A model generated the notes under the pieces. That model was not told the origin of the DNA, did not search any database, and saw nothing but the letters and a program-made list of their open reading frames with translations. Made by a program: the position numbers and the translations under genes. Shown here one piece after another: positions 26,803 to 34,480 of a DNA stretch of 64,000 nt. Position 1 is the first letter of the stretch. Every line of letters starts with the position of its first letter. The stretch lies in contig NZ_CAMPOV010000001.1 in the NCBI RefSeq assembly GCF_946892675.1, positions 186,001-250,000 on the forward strand. The letters are read 5' to 3'. The stretch comes from Arthrobacter sp. Marseille-P9274. Its GTDB lineage: Bacteria > Actinomycetota > Actinomycetes > Actinomycetales > Micrococcaceae.

Positions 26803-27092
26803 GCGGATACCTCCCCTCCACCATTGGACGCGAAGCGGGCCAGGTCTGCCAGGGTAAGGGGCCGGACCGGCTGGTTCCGCGCCAGGCCGGCGTCTTCCGG
26901 CAGTCCGCGGCCGGTGGAATCGACGAGTGCGGCGAGCAGCGGCAGGCAGGTCCGGCCCTGGCAGATTCCCATCCCGGCACGGGTCTGCAGCTTCACTTCC
27001 CGCAAGGACACCGCGGTGCCGCTGGCCGCCAAGCAGTCTTCGAGTTGGCGGAGGGTGACATCCTCGCACCTGCAGATCGTCGGATCATTCAT
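26790..27092 (-). CDS. Stand-alone BFD-like [2Fe-2S] protein
   Basis: 100 aa. ICRCEDVTLRQLEDC and GMGICQGRTCLP give the CxC...CxxxxC ligand set of the bacterioferritin-associated-ferredoxin-like domain. In most related dehydrogenases this domain is fused to the C-terminus of the alpha subunit; here it is its own polypeptide, as in alpha-beta-gamma-delta dye-linked dehydrogenases. First gene of the leftward operon. Confidence 0.88.
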   Translation of the reverse strand: MNDPTICRCEDVTLRQLEDCLAASGTAVSLREVKLQTRAGMGICQGRTCLPLLAALVDSTGRGLPEDAGLARNQPVRPLTLADLARFASNGGGEVSACSG

Positions 27093-27114
27093 TCGGGTCT
27101 ACCGTTTCAAGAGG

Positions 27115-27146
27115 TTGAATTGCTCCAACACATTTCCAGCATTCAA
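27115..27146. promoter_or_regulatory. Inverted repeat in the operon control region
   Basis: TTGAAT (27115-27120) and ATTCAA (27141-27146) form arms 20 bases apart, 23 bases upstream of the dehydrogenase operon. The spacing is long but compatible with a LysR-type or other dimeric regulator site in the region shared with the divergent flavin reductase gene. Confidence 0.3.
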
Positions 27147-27251
27147 CATGTGCGGACAATAGCCCGAGTTACAGAAGGCGTTCACGCCAGGTCCAGCAAA
27201 ACTATTGCTCGGCTGCTTTGGCCTGGGCACATTTGATGGTGCGCTATAGCT

Positions 27252-27878
27252 ATGTCCTGTCCAGCGACGCCCAACCCGGAGGAACCCTCAAGCAGGTCTG
27301 ACGAGCGTGTGGAGCTCGGTCCCGGTAACTGGCTGGCCGTAGCCAGGCCGACATCTGCGCTGTCCATCGTCACGACTGTCGACGTCGAAGGCCGTACCAA
27401 CGCGGCGCCCTTCGCTACCGTTGTCCGCGTTAACCAGGAGCCCTTGCAGCTTGCCTTCACCTGCGGCGAAGGCAGCGACACCTGCGCCAACGTCCAGGCG
27501 ACCGGACAGTTCACCCTGAATCTCGTGTCGCACAGCGAGGACTTGCTTCGGCGCGTTGTCACTACCGCAAAGCCCTGGCCCTCCGAAATCGACGAAGCCA
27601 CGTACGCCGGGCTGACGCCCTTGCCCGCGATCAGGATCCGGCCGCCACGCCTGTTCGAGTGCTACGCGCATCTGGAACTGGAAACGGAATGGCTCAAGTC
27701 CTGGTCCGGCCGCTGCATGGTCGTCGGCCGGGTCGTCGCCGCCTCTGCCCGCCGTGACTGCCTCGGCCCCGACAATGAACTCGTCTGGAAACAGGCCCGG
27801 CCGGTGCACTACTGGGGCGGTGCCGGCGGCGATACCTTCACTCCTTTGGGCGCACCGATGCCGATGGCGGCGGATTGA
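27252..27878 (+). CDS. Flavin reductase-like FMN-binding protein
   Basis: 208 aa. PTSALSIVTTVDVEGRTNAAPFA and the following FTLNLVSHSED segment are the hallmarks of the flavin reductase-like split barrel (FMN-binding). It could reduce flavin for a partner oxygenase or act as a flavoprotein itself. It is divergent from the amino-acid dehydrogenase operon and shares its 159-base control region. No ribosome site precedes the ATG, and TATAGC lies only 2 bases before it. Confidence 0.82.
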   Translation: MSCPATPNPEEPSSRSDERVELGPGNWLAVARPTSALSIVTTVDVEGRTNAAPFATVVRVNQEPLQLAFTCGEGSDTCANVQATGQFTLNLVSHSEDLLRRVVTTAKPWPSEIDEATYAGLTPLPAIRIRPPRLFECYAHLELETEWLKSWSGRCMVVGRVVAASARRDCLGPDNELVWKQARPVHYWGGAGGDTFTPLGAPMPMAAD

Positions 27879-28296
27879 CCGGACGCTCTCCCGGCCTCGA
27901 TGCAGGTGGCAAACGGCCGGGCAAGCGCGGCTGAACACACGCGTCGCTGCTGTCAACGCCTAGATTGGGGTGTTGGTGCCGGTTTTTGCTCGTCATTAAA
28001 ATGTCACTACTGCATCACATCTGTTGGTGCGTGGGGCGAGCTTGGGGAAGCTAAATCCAGAAAACTGGAATCAGAAACAACGTTCATAGTTCATGCTCTC
28101 GAACTTTCTCATCTGGTTCTTTGGTTCCGGAATCAGGAAGAGCACCGGCGGATTACGCTTCGGCTCTCACGGAATGATGCCCTCCGCTGGCTGCCGTATT
28201 TTCGCTTCCGGCCGTCAAAGAATCAGCCAGTCTAGACCTCGTCCTGTGCCGAGGCCATGCAAAGACTGCGGAGCACGGTTCGACGAAGTTACAGGG
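27879..28296. other. Gene-free, lower-GC intergenic region
   Basis: 418 bases with markedly lower GC than the surroundings. No convincing gene: the frame that runs into the LamG gene from 28093 has no signal peptide and no ribosome site. It may hold the LamG promoter and old insertion debris; nothing specific can be named. Confidence 0.5.
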
Positions 28297-29199
28297 ATGG
28301 CTGAGATGAAACGTCGTCAAAGAAGTACGCAATCGGCGCTCCTCAAAGGAACGGAAACAATCCTGGTATCCGCCCTCGCGCTGGGCCTCCTCGGATTTCC
28401 AGCGACAGCCCAGTTCGGTAGTCCACAAGCTGATCGCGCAGCCCGGCCCGAAGCAAAGTATGACAGCGCCGTCCTGACCGACAAACCGTCTGCATATTGG
28501 ACCATGGGCAGCCCGCTTCGAGCCACCGAAAAGGATCGGACCGGCCATGACCACACGGGGACTTACTTCGGGCGCCCGGCTGCAGCAACGCTGCCGAATG
28601 GCGACACCGCAGCCGACTTCGACGGCGGTCGGGAATATCTACAGGTCGCAGACTCCGCTGCACTCAGCCCGGCCACCAGGGGCCTGCTCACTATCGAAGC
28701 CTGGATGCGGCCGGACACTGTCACCTTCACAGGCGAGGGCGGCAGCAACCACTATGTGCACTGGATGGGAAAAGGTCAGCCCAACAACCACGAGTATGTT
28801 GCAAGGTTCTACTCGAAGGATGATCCGGACCGCCCGAACCGCATCTCCGGCTATCTGTTCAACTCCTCCGGAGGCAAAGGTGCAGGGGCCTATTTCGAGG
28901 AGAAAGTCAGTGCCGGAAAGTGGATCCATTACGTCTTCGTGATCAACGCAAACGCAAAGTCCGACAAATATCCGAACGGCTACAGCAAGATTTACCGGGA
29001 TGGAGTACTCAAGAAGACCGTGGATCTCAGTTACCGCGGCAGCGCAGTGGTGCCAACGAGAGGCAACGCGCCGCTTCGGGTAGCCACCCGGGACGGCGGT
29101 TCATTCTTTGACGGAGCGATCGGAAAGGTCGCCATCTATACCAAGGAACTGTCAGGCAAACGTATAGGCGCGCACTTCAACGCGATGACCCAGAAATAA
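28297..29199 (+). CDS. Secreted LamG/concanavalin-like domain protein
   Basis: 300 aa. Start chosen at 28297, which places a signal peptide at 1-39 (KRRQRSTQSALLKG, then a hydrophobic stretch to ATA). The mature protein reads DKPSAYWTMG and then ATRGLLTIEAWMRPDTVTF, KWIHYVFVINANA and DGAIGKVAIYTKELSGKRI, the standard strands of the LamG-like jellyroll (about 60-300). Likely a carbohydrate- or surface-binding protein; no catalytic residues. Single gene with its own terminator. Confidence 0.82.
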   Translation: MAEMKRRQRSTQSALLKGTETILVSALALGLLGFPATAQFGSPQADRAARPEAKYDSAVLTDKPSAYWTMGSPLRATEKDRTGHDHTGTYFGRPAAATLPNGDTAADFDGGREYLQVADSAALSPATRGLLTIEAWMRPDTVTFTGEGGSNHYVHWMGKGQPNNHEYVARFYSKDDPDRPNRISGYLFNSSGGKGAGAYFEEKVSAGKWIHYVFVINANAKSDKYPNGYSKIYRDGVLKKTVDLSYRGSAVVPTRGNAPLRVATRDGGSFFDGAIGKVAIYTKELSGKRIGAHFNAMTQK

Positions 29200-29226
29200 G
29201 GGGCCCAACCGACGAGCCAGATAGCT

Positions 29227-29261
29227 ACGGCGGGTGGTCGCGTAACGCAGCCACCCGCCGT
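29227..29261. terminator. Bidirectional terminator hairpin
   Basis: An 11-bp stem, ACGGCGGGTGG (29227-29237) with CCACCCGCCGT (29251-29261), sits between the convergent LamG and DASS carrier genes. Confidence 0.7.
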
Positions 29262-29288
29262 CGTCGATCTACTTCTGGGATCAGCCGG

Positions 29289-30818
29289 CTACAGCCCCAC
29301 GCCGAAGACCAGCGGCACCAGCGTCGTCAGGACCACCGGGATGGTGACGATGCTGATGATGTTCAGCCAGAGGCCGCCGCGCATCATGTTCTGCATTGAG
29401 ACGTCGCCCACCGCGAAGGCCACCGCGTTCGACGGCGTGCCCACCGGCAGCATGTAGGACCCGGAGACCGCCAGCGTCACGGCGATGGCCATGACCAGCG
29501 GGTCGATGCCCAGGCCCACGCCCACCGCGGTCATGATCGGCAGGAACGCCGCCGCCGTCGCGGTGTTGCTGGTGAGCTCGGTCAGGATGACCAGCAGGAT
29601 GATCGCGATGACCATCAGCAGCAGGGTCGGGACGCCGGCGAGGCCGCCGACGCTGTCGCCGATCCACTCGCTCAGCCCGGTGGAGGTGAACTGGTCGGAC
29701 AGCGAGAGGCCGCCGCCGAAGAGGATGAGCAGGCCCCACGGGACCTCCTTGGTCGCGCTCCACTCGAGCAGCGGCCCGTTGGAGACCTTGTCGCCCGGCA
29801 CGATGAAGCAGAGCAGCGCCGCAGTGATGGCGATGGAGGTGTCGTTGAAGTTGGCCAGGAACGGCGCGGCCGCGGCCACGGCCGGGATTTCGGCGATGAA
29901 CGGCATGAAGATCCAGCAGAACGCCGCGCCGAGGAAGATCGCGATGACCCGCTTCTCCTGCGTGGTCAGCCCGCCCAGCCTGGCCAGCTCCGCGCGCATG
30001 ATCTCCTTGCCGCCCGGGATCTCCTCGACCTCGGAGCGGAAGACCAGCTTGGTCAGCACCAGCCAGCTGGCGAACATCATGAAGGCGGCGAACGGAACGC
30101 CCACGAGCATCCACTGGCCGAAGCCGATCTCGATGTTGTAGTTGTCGCCCAGGTAGGCCTTCATCAGGGCCATCGGCGGCTGGCCGATCAGCGTCGCCAT
30201 CGAGCCGATTGTGACCGAGTAGGCGATGCCCAGCAGCATCGAGGCCGCCAGCTTCGGCGTGACCTTGCTGCCCTCGAGCGAGTTGATCAGCGCGAGGATG
30301 GCGCCGCCGATCGGCACCATGATGACGGCCGTCGCGGTGTTGGAGACCCACATCGTGATGAACGCGCTGGCCAGCATGAGCCCGAAGACGATCTGGCTCG
30401 GCTTGGTGCCGACCGCCATGATGATCAGCAGCGCCACCCGGCGGTGCAGGTTCCACCGCTGCGTCGCCAGCCCGAGGACGATGCCGCCGAGCACCAGGTA
30501 GATCACGGAGTTGGCGTACGGCGCCGCCGCCTCGCTGATCGGGGCGATCCCCGTGACCGGGAAGAGGATCAGCGGCAGCAGCGACGTGGCCTCGATCGGC
30601 ACCGCCTCGGTCATCCACCAAAACGCCATAACGACGCCGATGCCAACTACCCCGCGGCCCTCCAGCGAGAGCGAATCGGGAAAGAGGAAGAACGCGGCCA
30701 GCCCCAGGACGATGCCGGCGGCGACCATCGACCACTTGATCCTGGTGACCTTGGCGGACTTTTCCTGCGGCTGCACCTCCGTCGGGACAGCGGTTTGGGC
30801 ACGGTTATCCACCGTCAT
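29289..30818 (-). CDS. DASS/SLC13-family sodium:carboxylate carrier
   Basis: 509 aa with about 12 to 14 membrane segments; start at 30818 with AAAGGAGAT before the ATG. The duplicated Ser-Asn-Thr signature that binds substrate and sodium is present twice (WVSNTATAVIMVPI and LTSNTATAAAFLPI), and MTEAVPIEATSLLPLILFP is the family block in the first half. It would import di- or tricarboxylates such as succinate or malate with sodium. Transcribed alone. Confidence 0.92.
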   Translation of the reverse strand: MTVDNRAQTAVPTEVQPQEKSAKVTRIKWSMVAAGIVLGLAAFFLFPDSLSLEGRGVVGIGVVMAFWWMTEAVPIEATSLLPLILFPVTGIAPISEAAAPYANSVIYLVLGGIVLGLATQRWNLHRRVALLIIMAVGTKPSQIVFGLMLASAFITMWVSNTATAVIMVPIGGAILALINSLEGSKVTPKLAASMLLGIAYSVTIGSMATLIGQPPMALMKAYLGDNYNIEIGFGQWMLVGVPFAAFMMFASWLVLTKLVFRSEVEEIPGGKEIMRAELARLGGLTTQEKRVIAIFLGAAFCWIFMPFIAEIPAVAAAAPFLANFNDTSIAITAALLCFIVPGDKVSNGPLLEWSATKEVPWGLLILFGGGLSLSDQFTSTGLSEWIGDSVGGLAGVPTLLLMVIAIILLVILTELTSNTATAAAFLPIMTAVGVGLGIDPLVMAIAVTLAVSGSYMLPVGTPSNAVAFAVGDVSMQNMMRGGLWLNIISIVTIPVVLTTLVPLVFGVGL

Positions 30819-31015
30819 GAAATCTCCTTTGGCGGGCCTGCAGCACAGCTCGTGCACGCCCTGCTACTCATCAAAGGCCCGCGAGCGATGGAGCGAGCCG
30901 AGTCACTACGGTATGTAACTTGAGCCACCCAAGGGAAATACAGACCGGCCGTTCATTCATACGCGGTCGATATGGATCGGGCTGCGAATGGAGCCCGCTG
31001 CTGGCGTAGACAGCC

Positions 31016-31222
31016 CTATTGAGGGCTCGCCTGGACCGTTCCTTCTTCCAGGTACCGGGTCATGGCTTCTTCGGCCACCCGGTAGGTGTGCCCGATCCGC
31101 ACGCACGGCAGCTGCCCCGTGTGGACCAGCCGGTAGATGGTCATTTTCGATACGTTCAGATGTTCGGCGACCTGGGCGACAGACAGGAATGTCTGATCGT
31201 GGTCGATGCGGTTCTCCACCAT
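31016..31222 (-). CDS. Excisionase-type helix-turn-helix protein
   Basis: 68 aa. FLSVAQVAEHLNVSKMTIYRLVHTG is the HTH_17/excisionase (MerR-like) fold, with VRIGHTYRV as its wing. In actinobacteria such stand-alone proteins (BldC-like) are often transcription factors, not recombination factors. It follows the SARP gene by 46 bases in the same direction; no integrase is nearby. Confidence 0.85.
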   Translation of the reverse strand: MVENRIDHDQTFLSVAQVAEHLNVSKMTIYRLVHTGQLPCVRIGHTYRVAEEAMTRYLEEGTVQASPQ

Positions 31223-31268
31223 GGGAATCGCCCTCCTGTAACTGGTTCGGGAAATGTGCCTTTGCGGA

Positions 31269-32228
31269 TCAGGCGACGGTCAGCGCCTTGTTGAGGAAGG
31301 AGTGGATGACCCGGCGTGCCGTGGTTGTACGTGACGCCGAACCCTGCGGCCGCTTGCCCGATGCATGGAGGCCCGGGTGCCGGGACTGGCCTCGCAAACG
31401 GTCGTTCAGATAGAAAAGGGCGTCCAGGACGTCGTACAGCTCGTCGTCGTCCTGTGCGCTCTTTTGCAGCAGCCGCAGGTGGGCTGCCCGAAGGTCGGGA
31501 GCCGGAGCGCAGCCCAATTCGCGGTCCAGCAGACGCCTGCACTTGTCGTAGGACTGCAGCGCCTCCACGTAGCGATCGGCGGACTCCAAAGCGAGGACCA
31601 GGGTGCACCAGGCCCGGTCGTTCAACGGTGCAGACGTCACGGCCTGCCCGGCCCAGTCGATCGCCTCCTGTGTCCGGCCCAGCTGCTCCGCAGTTTCAGC
31701 CGCCCGGATCTGCACCGACGTGACCATGGACGAGTGCTGCGCACGCGCCTCCTCGGCCCAGCCGGTGTCCAGTTCCTCACTGAGCAGCGGCGCCGAACCC
31801 AGCTTCAGCGCCTGCACCAGCAGCGGGTAAGCCTCCTCCGGTACGAGCCCTTCGGCCTGAGCGACGAGGTCGTTGAAGCAGATCAGGTCCACGTCCACCA
31901 GGTCAGGGTCGAGGAGGTAGCTTCCGGTAGCGGTCCGTAGCGGGCCGGTCTTTGCGACGCCCGGCTGGAGGCTGCGCCGCAGCACGCTGACGTAGCTTTC
32001 CAGCGTGGCTTGCGCCTTCAGCGGAGGCCTGCCGTCCCAGAGCAGCTCAATGAGCTCGCTTTTGGAGACTCTAGCGCCCAACCTCAGCAGCAGGATTCCG
32101 AAGACCTGCCTGACCTTCGGGCTGCCCAACGTGGCGGACGTCATGACGGCGTCCCCGCGGCGCACTTCGAGATTGCCGATCATCCGAACGGAAATGGGCT
32201 CGGCGTACCCGGCTGTCAATTGCTTCAT
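31269..32228 (-). CDS. SARP-family transcriptional activator (BTAD)
   Basis: 319 aa; start at 32228 with AAGGGGGAT upstream. An OmpR-type winged helix covers about 12-100 (SVRMIGNLEVRRGD, then RQVFGILLLRLG, ELIELLWDGRPP and LESYVSVLRRSLQPG) and the BTAD helical domain about 105-260. A basic C-terminal extension (about 275-319) follows. SARPs activate by binding direct heptamer repeats. No secondary-metabolite cluster is in the window, so its target is unknown; the excisionase-like gene behind it is probably in the same transcript. Confidence 0.9.
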   Translation of the reverse strand: MKQLTAGYAEPISVRMIGNLEVRRGDAVMTSATLGSPKVRQVFGILLLRLGARVSKSELIELLWDGRPPLKAQATLESYVSVLRRSLQPGVAKTGPLRTATGSYLLDPDLVDVDLICFNDLVAQAEGLVPEEAYPLLVQALKLGSAPLLSEELDTGWAEEARAQHSSMVTSVQIRAAETAEQLGRTQEAIDWAGQAVTSAPLNDRAWCTLVLALESADRYVEALQSYDKCRRLLDRELGCAPAPDLRAAHLRLLQKSAQDDDELYDVLDALFYLNDRLRGQSRHPGLHASGKRPQGSASRTTTARRVIHSFLNKALTVA

Positions 32229-32373
32229 ACATCCCCCTTGCATTCACGTTCCCCAAATGGCATCCCCCATAAATGCGTCCTTTCATCATGAGGGGTTACT
32301 GCTGGGTTTCCTGGTGAAGAGGTGGCATGTCGGGCACCCCAAACTTGGGGGTTGCCGCCATCACACTACGGGC

Positions 32374-32877
32374 CTACAGGCCGCTGCTTGGTGCCGGCCG
32401 CAGCGACTTTTTCTGCCGCGAGAGCAGCACTGTTCCGGCGACCGCGAAGCCCGCGGTCAGCAGGATGCAAGCCACCCAAACGACCAACCCGGGAAGGTCA
32501 TTGACTGCCATCTGCGGGATCCGCCGGTCCGGCACTGCGACTACGCCGACGAACGCACCGAGGATGCCGAAGTAGCTGCCGGTCATGTAGGACCGGTGTG
32601 CCGGGATGCGACCGGTGCGCGCGGCCCAGAGGCCGATGCTGACGGTGAAGAATGTGAAGACGGAGAGTGCGTGCAGCCAGGTGAACCCGCCGTTGAGCGT
32701 GCGGATCCCGAAGGAGGTCAAAATGACCACGTACATCGCCGCACCCCAGATCCGCCCGATGACCCGGTGGACGGCCCCGCCCTTCGTGCGCCGCAGCAGC
32801 TGGAAAGCGCCGAACAGGATGGAGTACGCCGCGGCCACGGCGTGCACGACGATGAGGACCGGCCAAGCAGGATGCAC
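32374..32877 (-). CDS. DUF2306 integral membrane protein
   Basis: 167 aa with four membrane segments. LIVVHAVAAAYSILFGAFQLL, the Arg/His-containing loop GGAVHRVIGRIWGAAMY and RIPAHRSYMTGSYFG are the conserved parts of the DUF2306 family, a small four-helix membrane family whose paired His residues suggest haem or quinone contact. Function unknown. Transcribed alone. Confidence 0.8.
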   Translation of the reverse strand: MHPAWPVLIVVHAVAAAYSILFGAFQLLRRTKGGAVHRVIGRIWGAAMYVVILTSFGIRTLNGGFTWLHALSVFTFFTVSIGLWAARTGRIPAHRSYMTGSYFGILGAFVGVVAVPDRRIPQMAVNDLPGLVVWVACILLTAGFAVAGTVLLSRQKKSLRPAPSSGL

Positions 32878-32980
32878 GGAAGCATCCTAACCCGCAGGCA
32901 GGCCGCCCCCTGCAGGCGCAAACGGCAGGATTCTGCGCTTTTCTCCGTACAGTTACCCTCACTGGCCTCTGGAGGGCAAA

Positions 32981-32998
32981 TCGGCAAGATCTTGCCGA
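32981..32998. promoter_or_regulatory. HipB operator O1
   Basis: TCGGCAAGATCTTGCCGA is a perfect 18-base palindrome. It contains TTGCCG (32992-32997), which with GATAAT (33016-33021), 18 bases on, makes a plausible promoter. A repressor bound here would cover the -35 element of hipBA. Confidence 0.75.
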
Positions 32999-33040
32999 AT
33001 CAGCACTGTGCGCGAGATAATAGTCGGAATAGGCCGGAGA

Positions 33041-33058
33041 CCGGCAGGATGTTGCCGA
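33041..33058. promoter_or_regulatory. HipB operator O2
   Basis: CCGGCAGGATGTTGCCGA matches O1 at 15 of 18 positions and lies exactly 60 bases downstream, in the untranslated leader just before the GAGGAGAG ribosome site. Six helical turns place both sites on the same DNA face, allowing cooperative HipB binding. Confidence 0.7.
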
Positions 33059-33070
33059 TTGAGGAGAGAC

Positions 33071-33268
33071 ATGAGTGACATCGAAGGTTTGGGCAAGCGG
33101 ATCCGTTCCGCCCGCAAGGCCGCCCAACTGACGCAGCAGGACCTCGCAGACCTCGCCGGTGTTTCGGAACGTACGGTCCGGGCCATAGAGACCGGAACGG
33201 GCAATCCGGCATTGGCCGCTGTTGCCGCCGTAGTCAACGTTCTCGGCTTGCGGCTGGTGGCCGAATAA
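33071..33268 (+). CDS. hipB: HipB-like Xre antitoxin
   Basis: 65 aa single-domain Cro/CI-type helix-turn-helix protein: LGKRIRSARKAAQLTQQDLA and GVSERTVRAIETGTGNP are typical of HipB antitoxins. GGAGAG precedes the ATG at 33071. Its stop overlaps the hipA start by one base (TAATG). It should repress its own promoter through the two palindromes and neutralise HipA in a complex. Confidence 0.9.
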   Translation: MSDIEGLGKRIRSARKAAQLTQQDLADLAGVSERTVRAIETGTGNPALAAVAAVVNVLGLRLVAE

Positions 33269-34452
33269 TGGCAGACCTGCACCGGCTACGGTTCGTCACG
33301 GCCGCCGACGTCTACAAGGGCGGACGGTTGGCTGGCCGGCTGGAGCGCACGGGCGAGGGCACGGCCTTCACCTATGACGGCGCATACCTGGCCGACGGCC
33401 GAGCCGTGGCGAGCAGTCTGCCGATCTCGCCGGTCCCGGTCCTCTCGCCGTCCGGCGCCCTGCCGCCGTTCTTCGCCGGTGTGCTGCCGGAAGGACACCG
33501 CCTGACCGTGCTGAAGGATGCGGTCAAGACGAGCCTGAGTGACGAGTTCTCGCTGCTGCTGGCTGTCGGGGCCGATGCGCCAGGCGACGTTCAGGTCGTG
33601 CCCGCCGGGGAGGCAGCTGCCGAGCCTGAAACCTTGGCCGACACCACCGATCCGGCAAGCCTTGACTTTGCCCGGCTCGCCGAAGCGGTGGACCTGCACG
33701 CCCTCCCCGGCGCGCAGGACAAGGCCAGCGCTTCCATGCTCACCGCTCCTCTGGCCCTGCGCGGCCGCCGGTACATCCTGAAGATGAATCCGCCCCGGCA
33801 CCCGCACCTCGTTGAAAATGAGGCCCTGCATCTCGCGGCCGCCCGTGCGCTGAAAATCCCTGTGGCAAAAGCCATCGTGGTGACTGACCGCAATGGGCTT
33901 CCGGGCCTGCTCGTGGAGAGATTTGACCGGGTGCCCAACGGCGCCGAGTGGCGGCGGCTGCCCTTGGAGGACGCAGCCCAGGTCATGGGCCTGCCGCCGG
34001 CCGCTAAGTACAACATCGATTCCGAGTCCGTTGTCAGCGCCCTGGCTGCGACCTGCAAGGCCCCCGTGGTCGCGGTCAGGAACCTCTACCTCCAGTTCGC
34101 TTACGCATGGCTGACCGGCAACGGGGACCTGCATGCCAAGAACGTTGCCGTCCTCGGCGGCCTGCAGAACGGCTTCACCATTGCTCCGGTCTACGATGTT
34201 CCCTGCACCCTGCTTTACGGCGACGACACCCTGGCCCTGCCCGTGGACGGGAAGCTAAAAGGACTGCGCCGGCGGCACTGGGCCTCCTTCGCCAAAGCCA
34301 TCGGTCTACCGGAACGCGCCGCGAAAGCAGCCAACGCACTGGCCCTGAAGGCAGCGTCCGCGGTCGACTTGAAGACTCTGCCGTTTACCGGCTCCCCATT
34401 GGGCGGCACCGAGCGCGAGCTGCGGTTTCGCCGCGCAGAACTGGAAACCTAA
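33268..34452 (+). CDS. hipA: HipA-family serine/threonine kinase toxin
   Basis: 394 aa, somewhat short of E. coli HipA (440). Key parts: the HipA N-terminal domain (FAGVLPEGHRL), the flexible Gly/Ser loop GAQDKASASM that is autophosphorylated in HipA, the catalytic GNGDLHAKN (D287, N292) and the metal-binding APVYDVPCT (D310). HipA kinases phosphorylate tRNA synthetases such as GltX and stop translation; the target here is unknown. All catalytic residues are present, so it is probably functional. Confidence 0.92.
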   Translation: MADLHRLRFVTAADVYKGGRLAGRLERTGEGTAFTYDGAYLADGRAVASSLPISPVPVLSPSGALPPFFAGVLPEGHRLTVLKDAVKTSLSDEFSLLLAVGADAPGDVQVVPAGEAAAEPETLADTTDPASLDFARLAEAVDLHALPGAQDKASASMLTAPLALRGRRYILKMNPPRHPHLVENEALHLAAARALKIPVAKAIVVTDRNGLPGLLVERFDRVPNGAEWRRLPLEDAAQVMGLPPAAKYNIDSESVVSALAATCKAPVVAVRNLYLQFAYAWLTGNGDLHAKNVAVLGGLQNGFTIAPVYDVPCTLLYGDDTLALPVDGKLKGLRRRHWASFAKAIGLPERAAKAANALALKAASAVDLKTLPFTGSPLGGTERELRFRRAELET

Positions 34453-34480
34453 GCCCCTCGGGGAAAGCCGCGTCCGGTAC

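Noticed and set aside
28093-28296. Extension of the LamG gene with a CxxC pair
   Set aside because: It would hide the signal peptide; no ribosome site; low-GC intergenic composition.
31016-31222. Mobile element suggested by the excisionase-like gene
   Set aside because: No integrase, att repeat or phage gene is nearby; more likely a BldC-like regulator.
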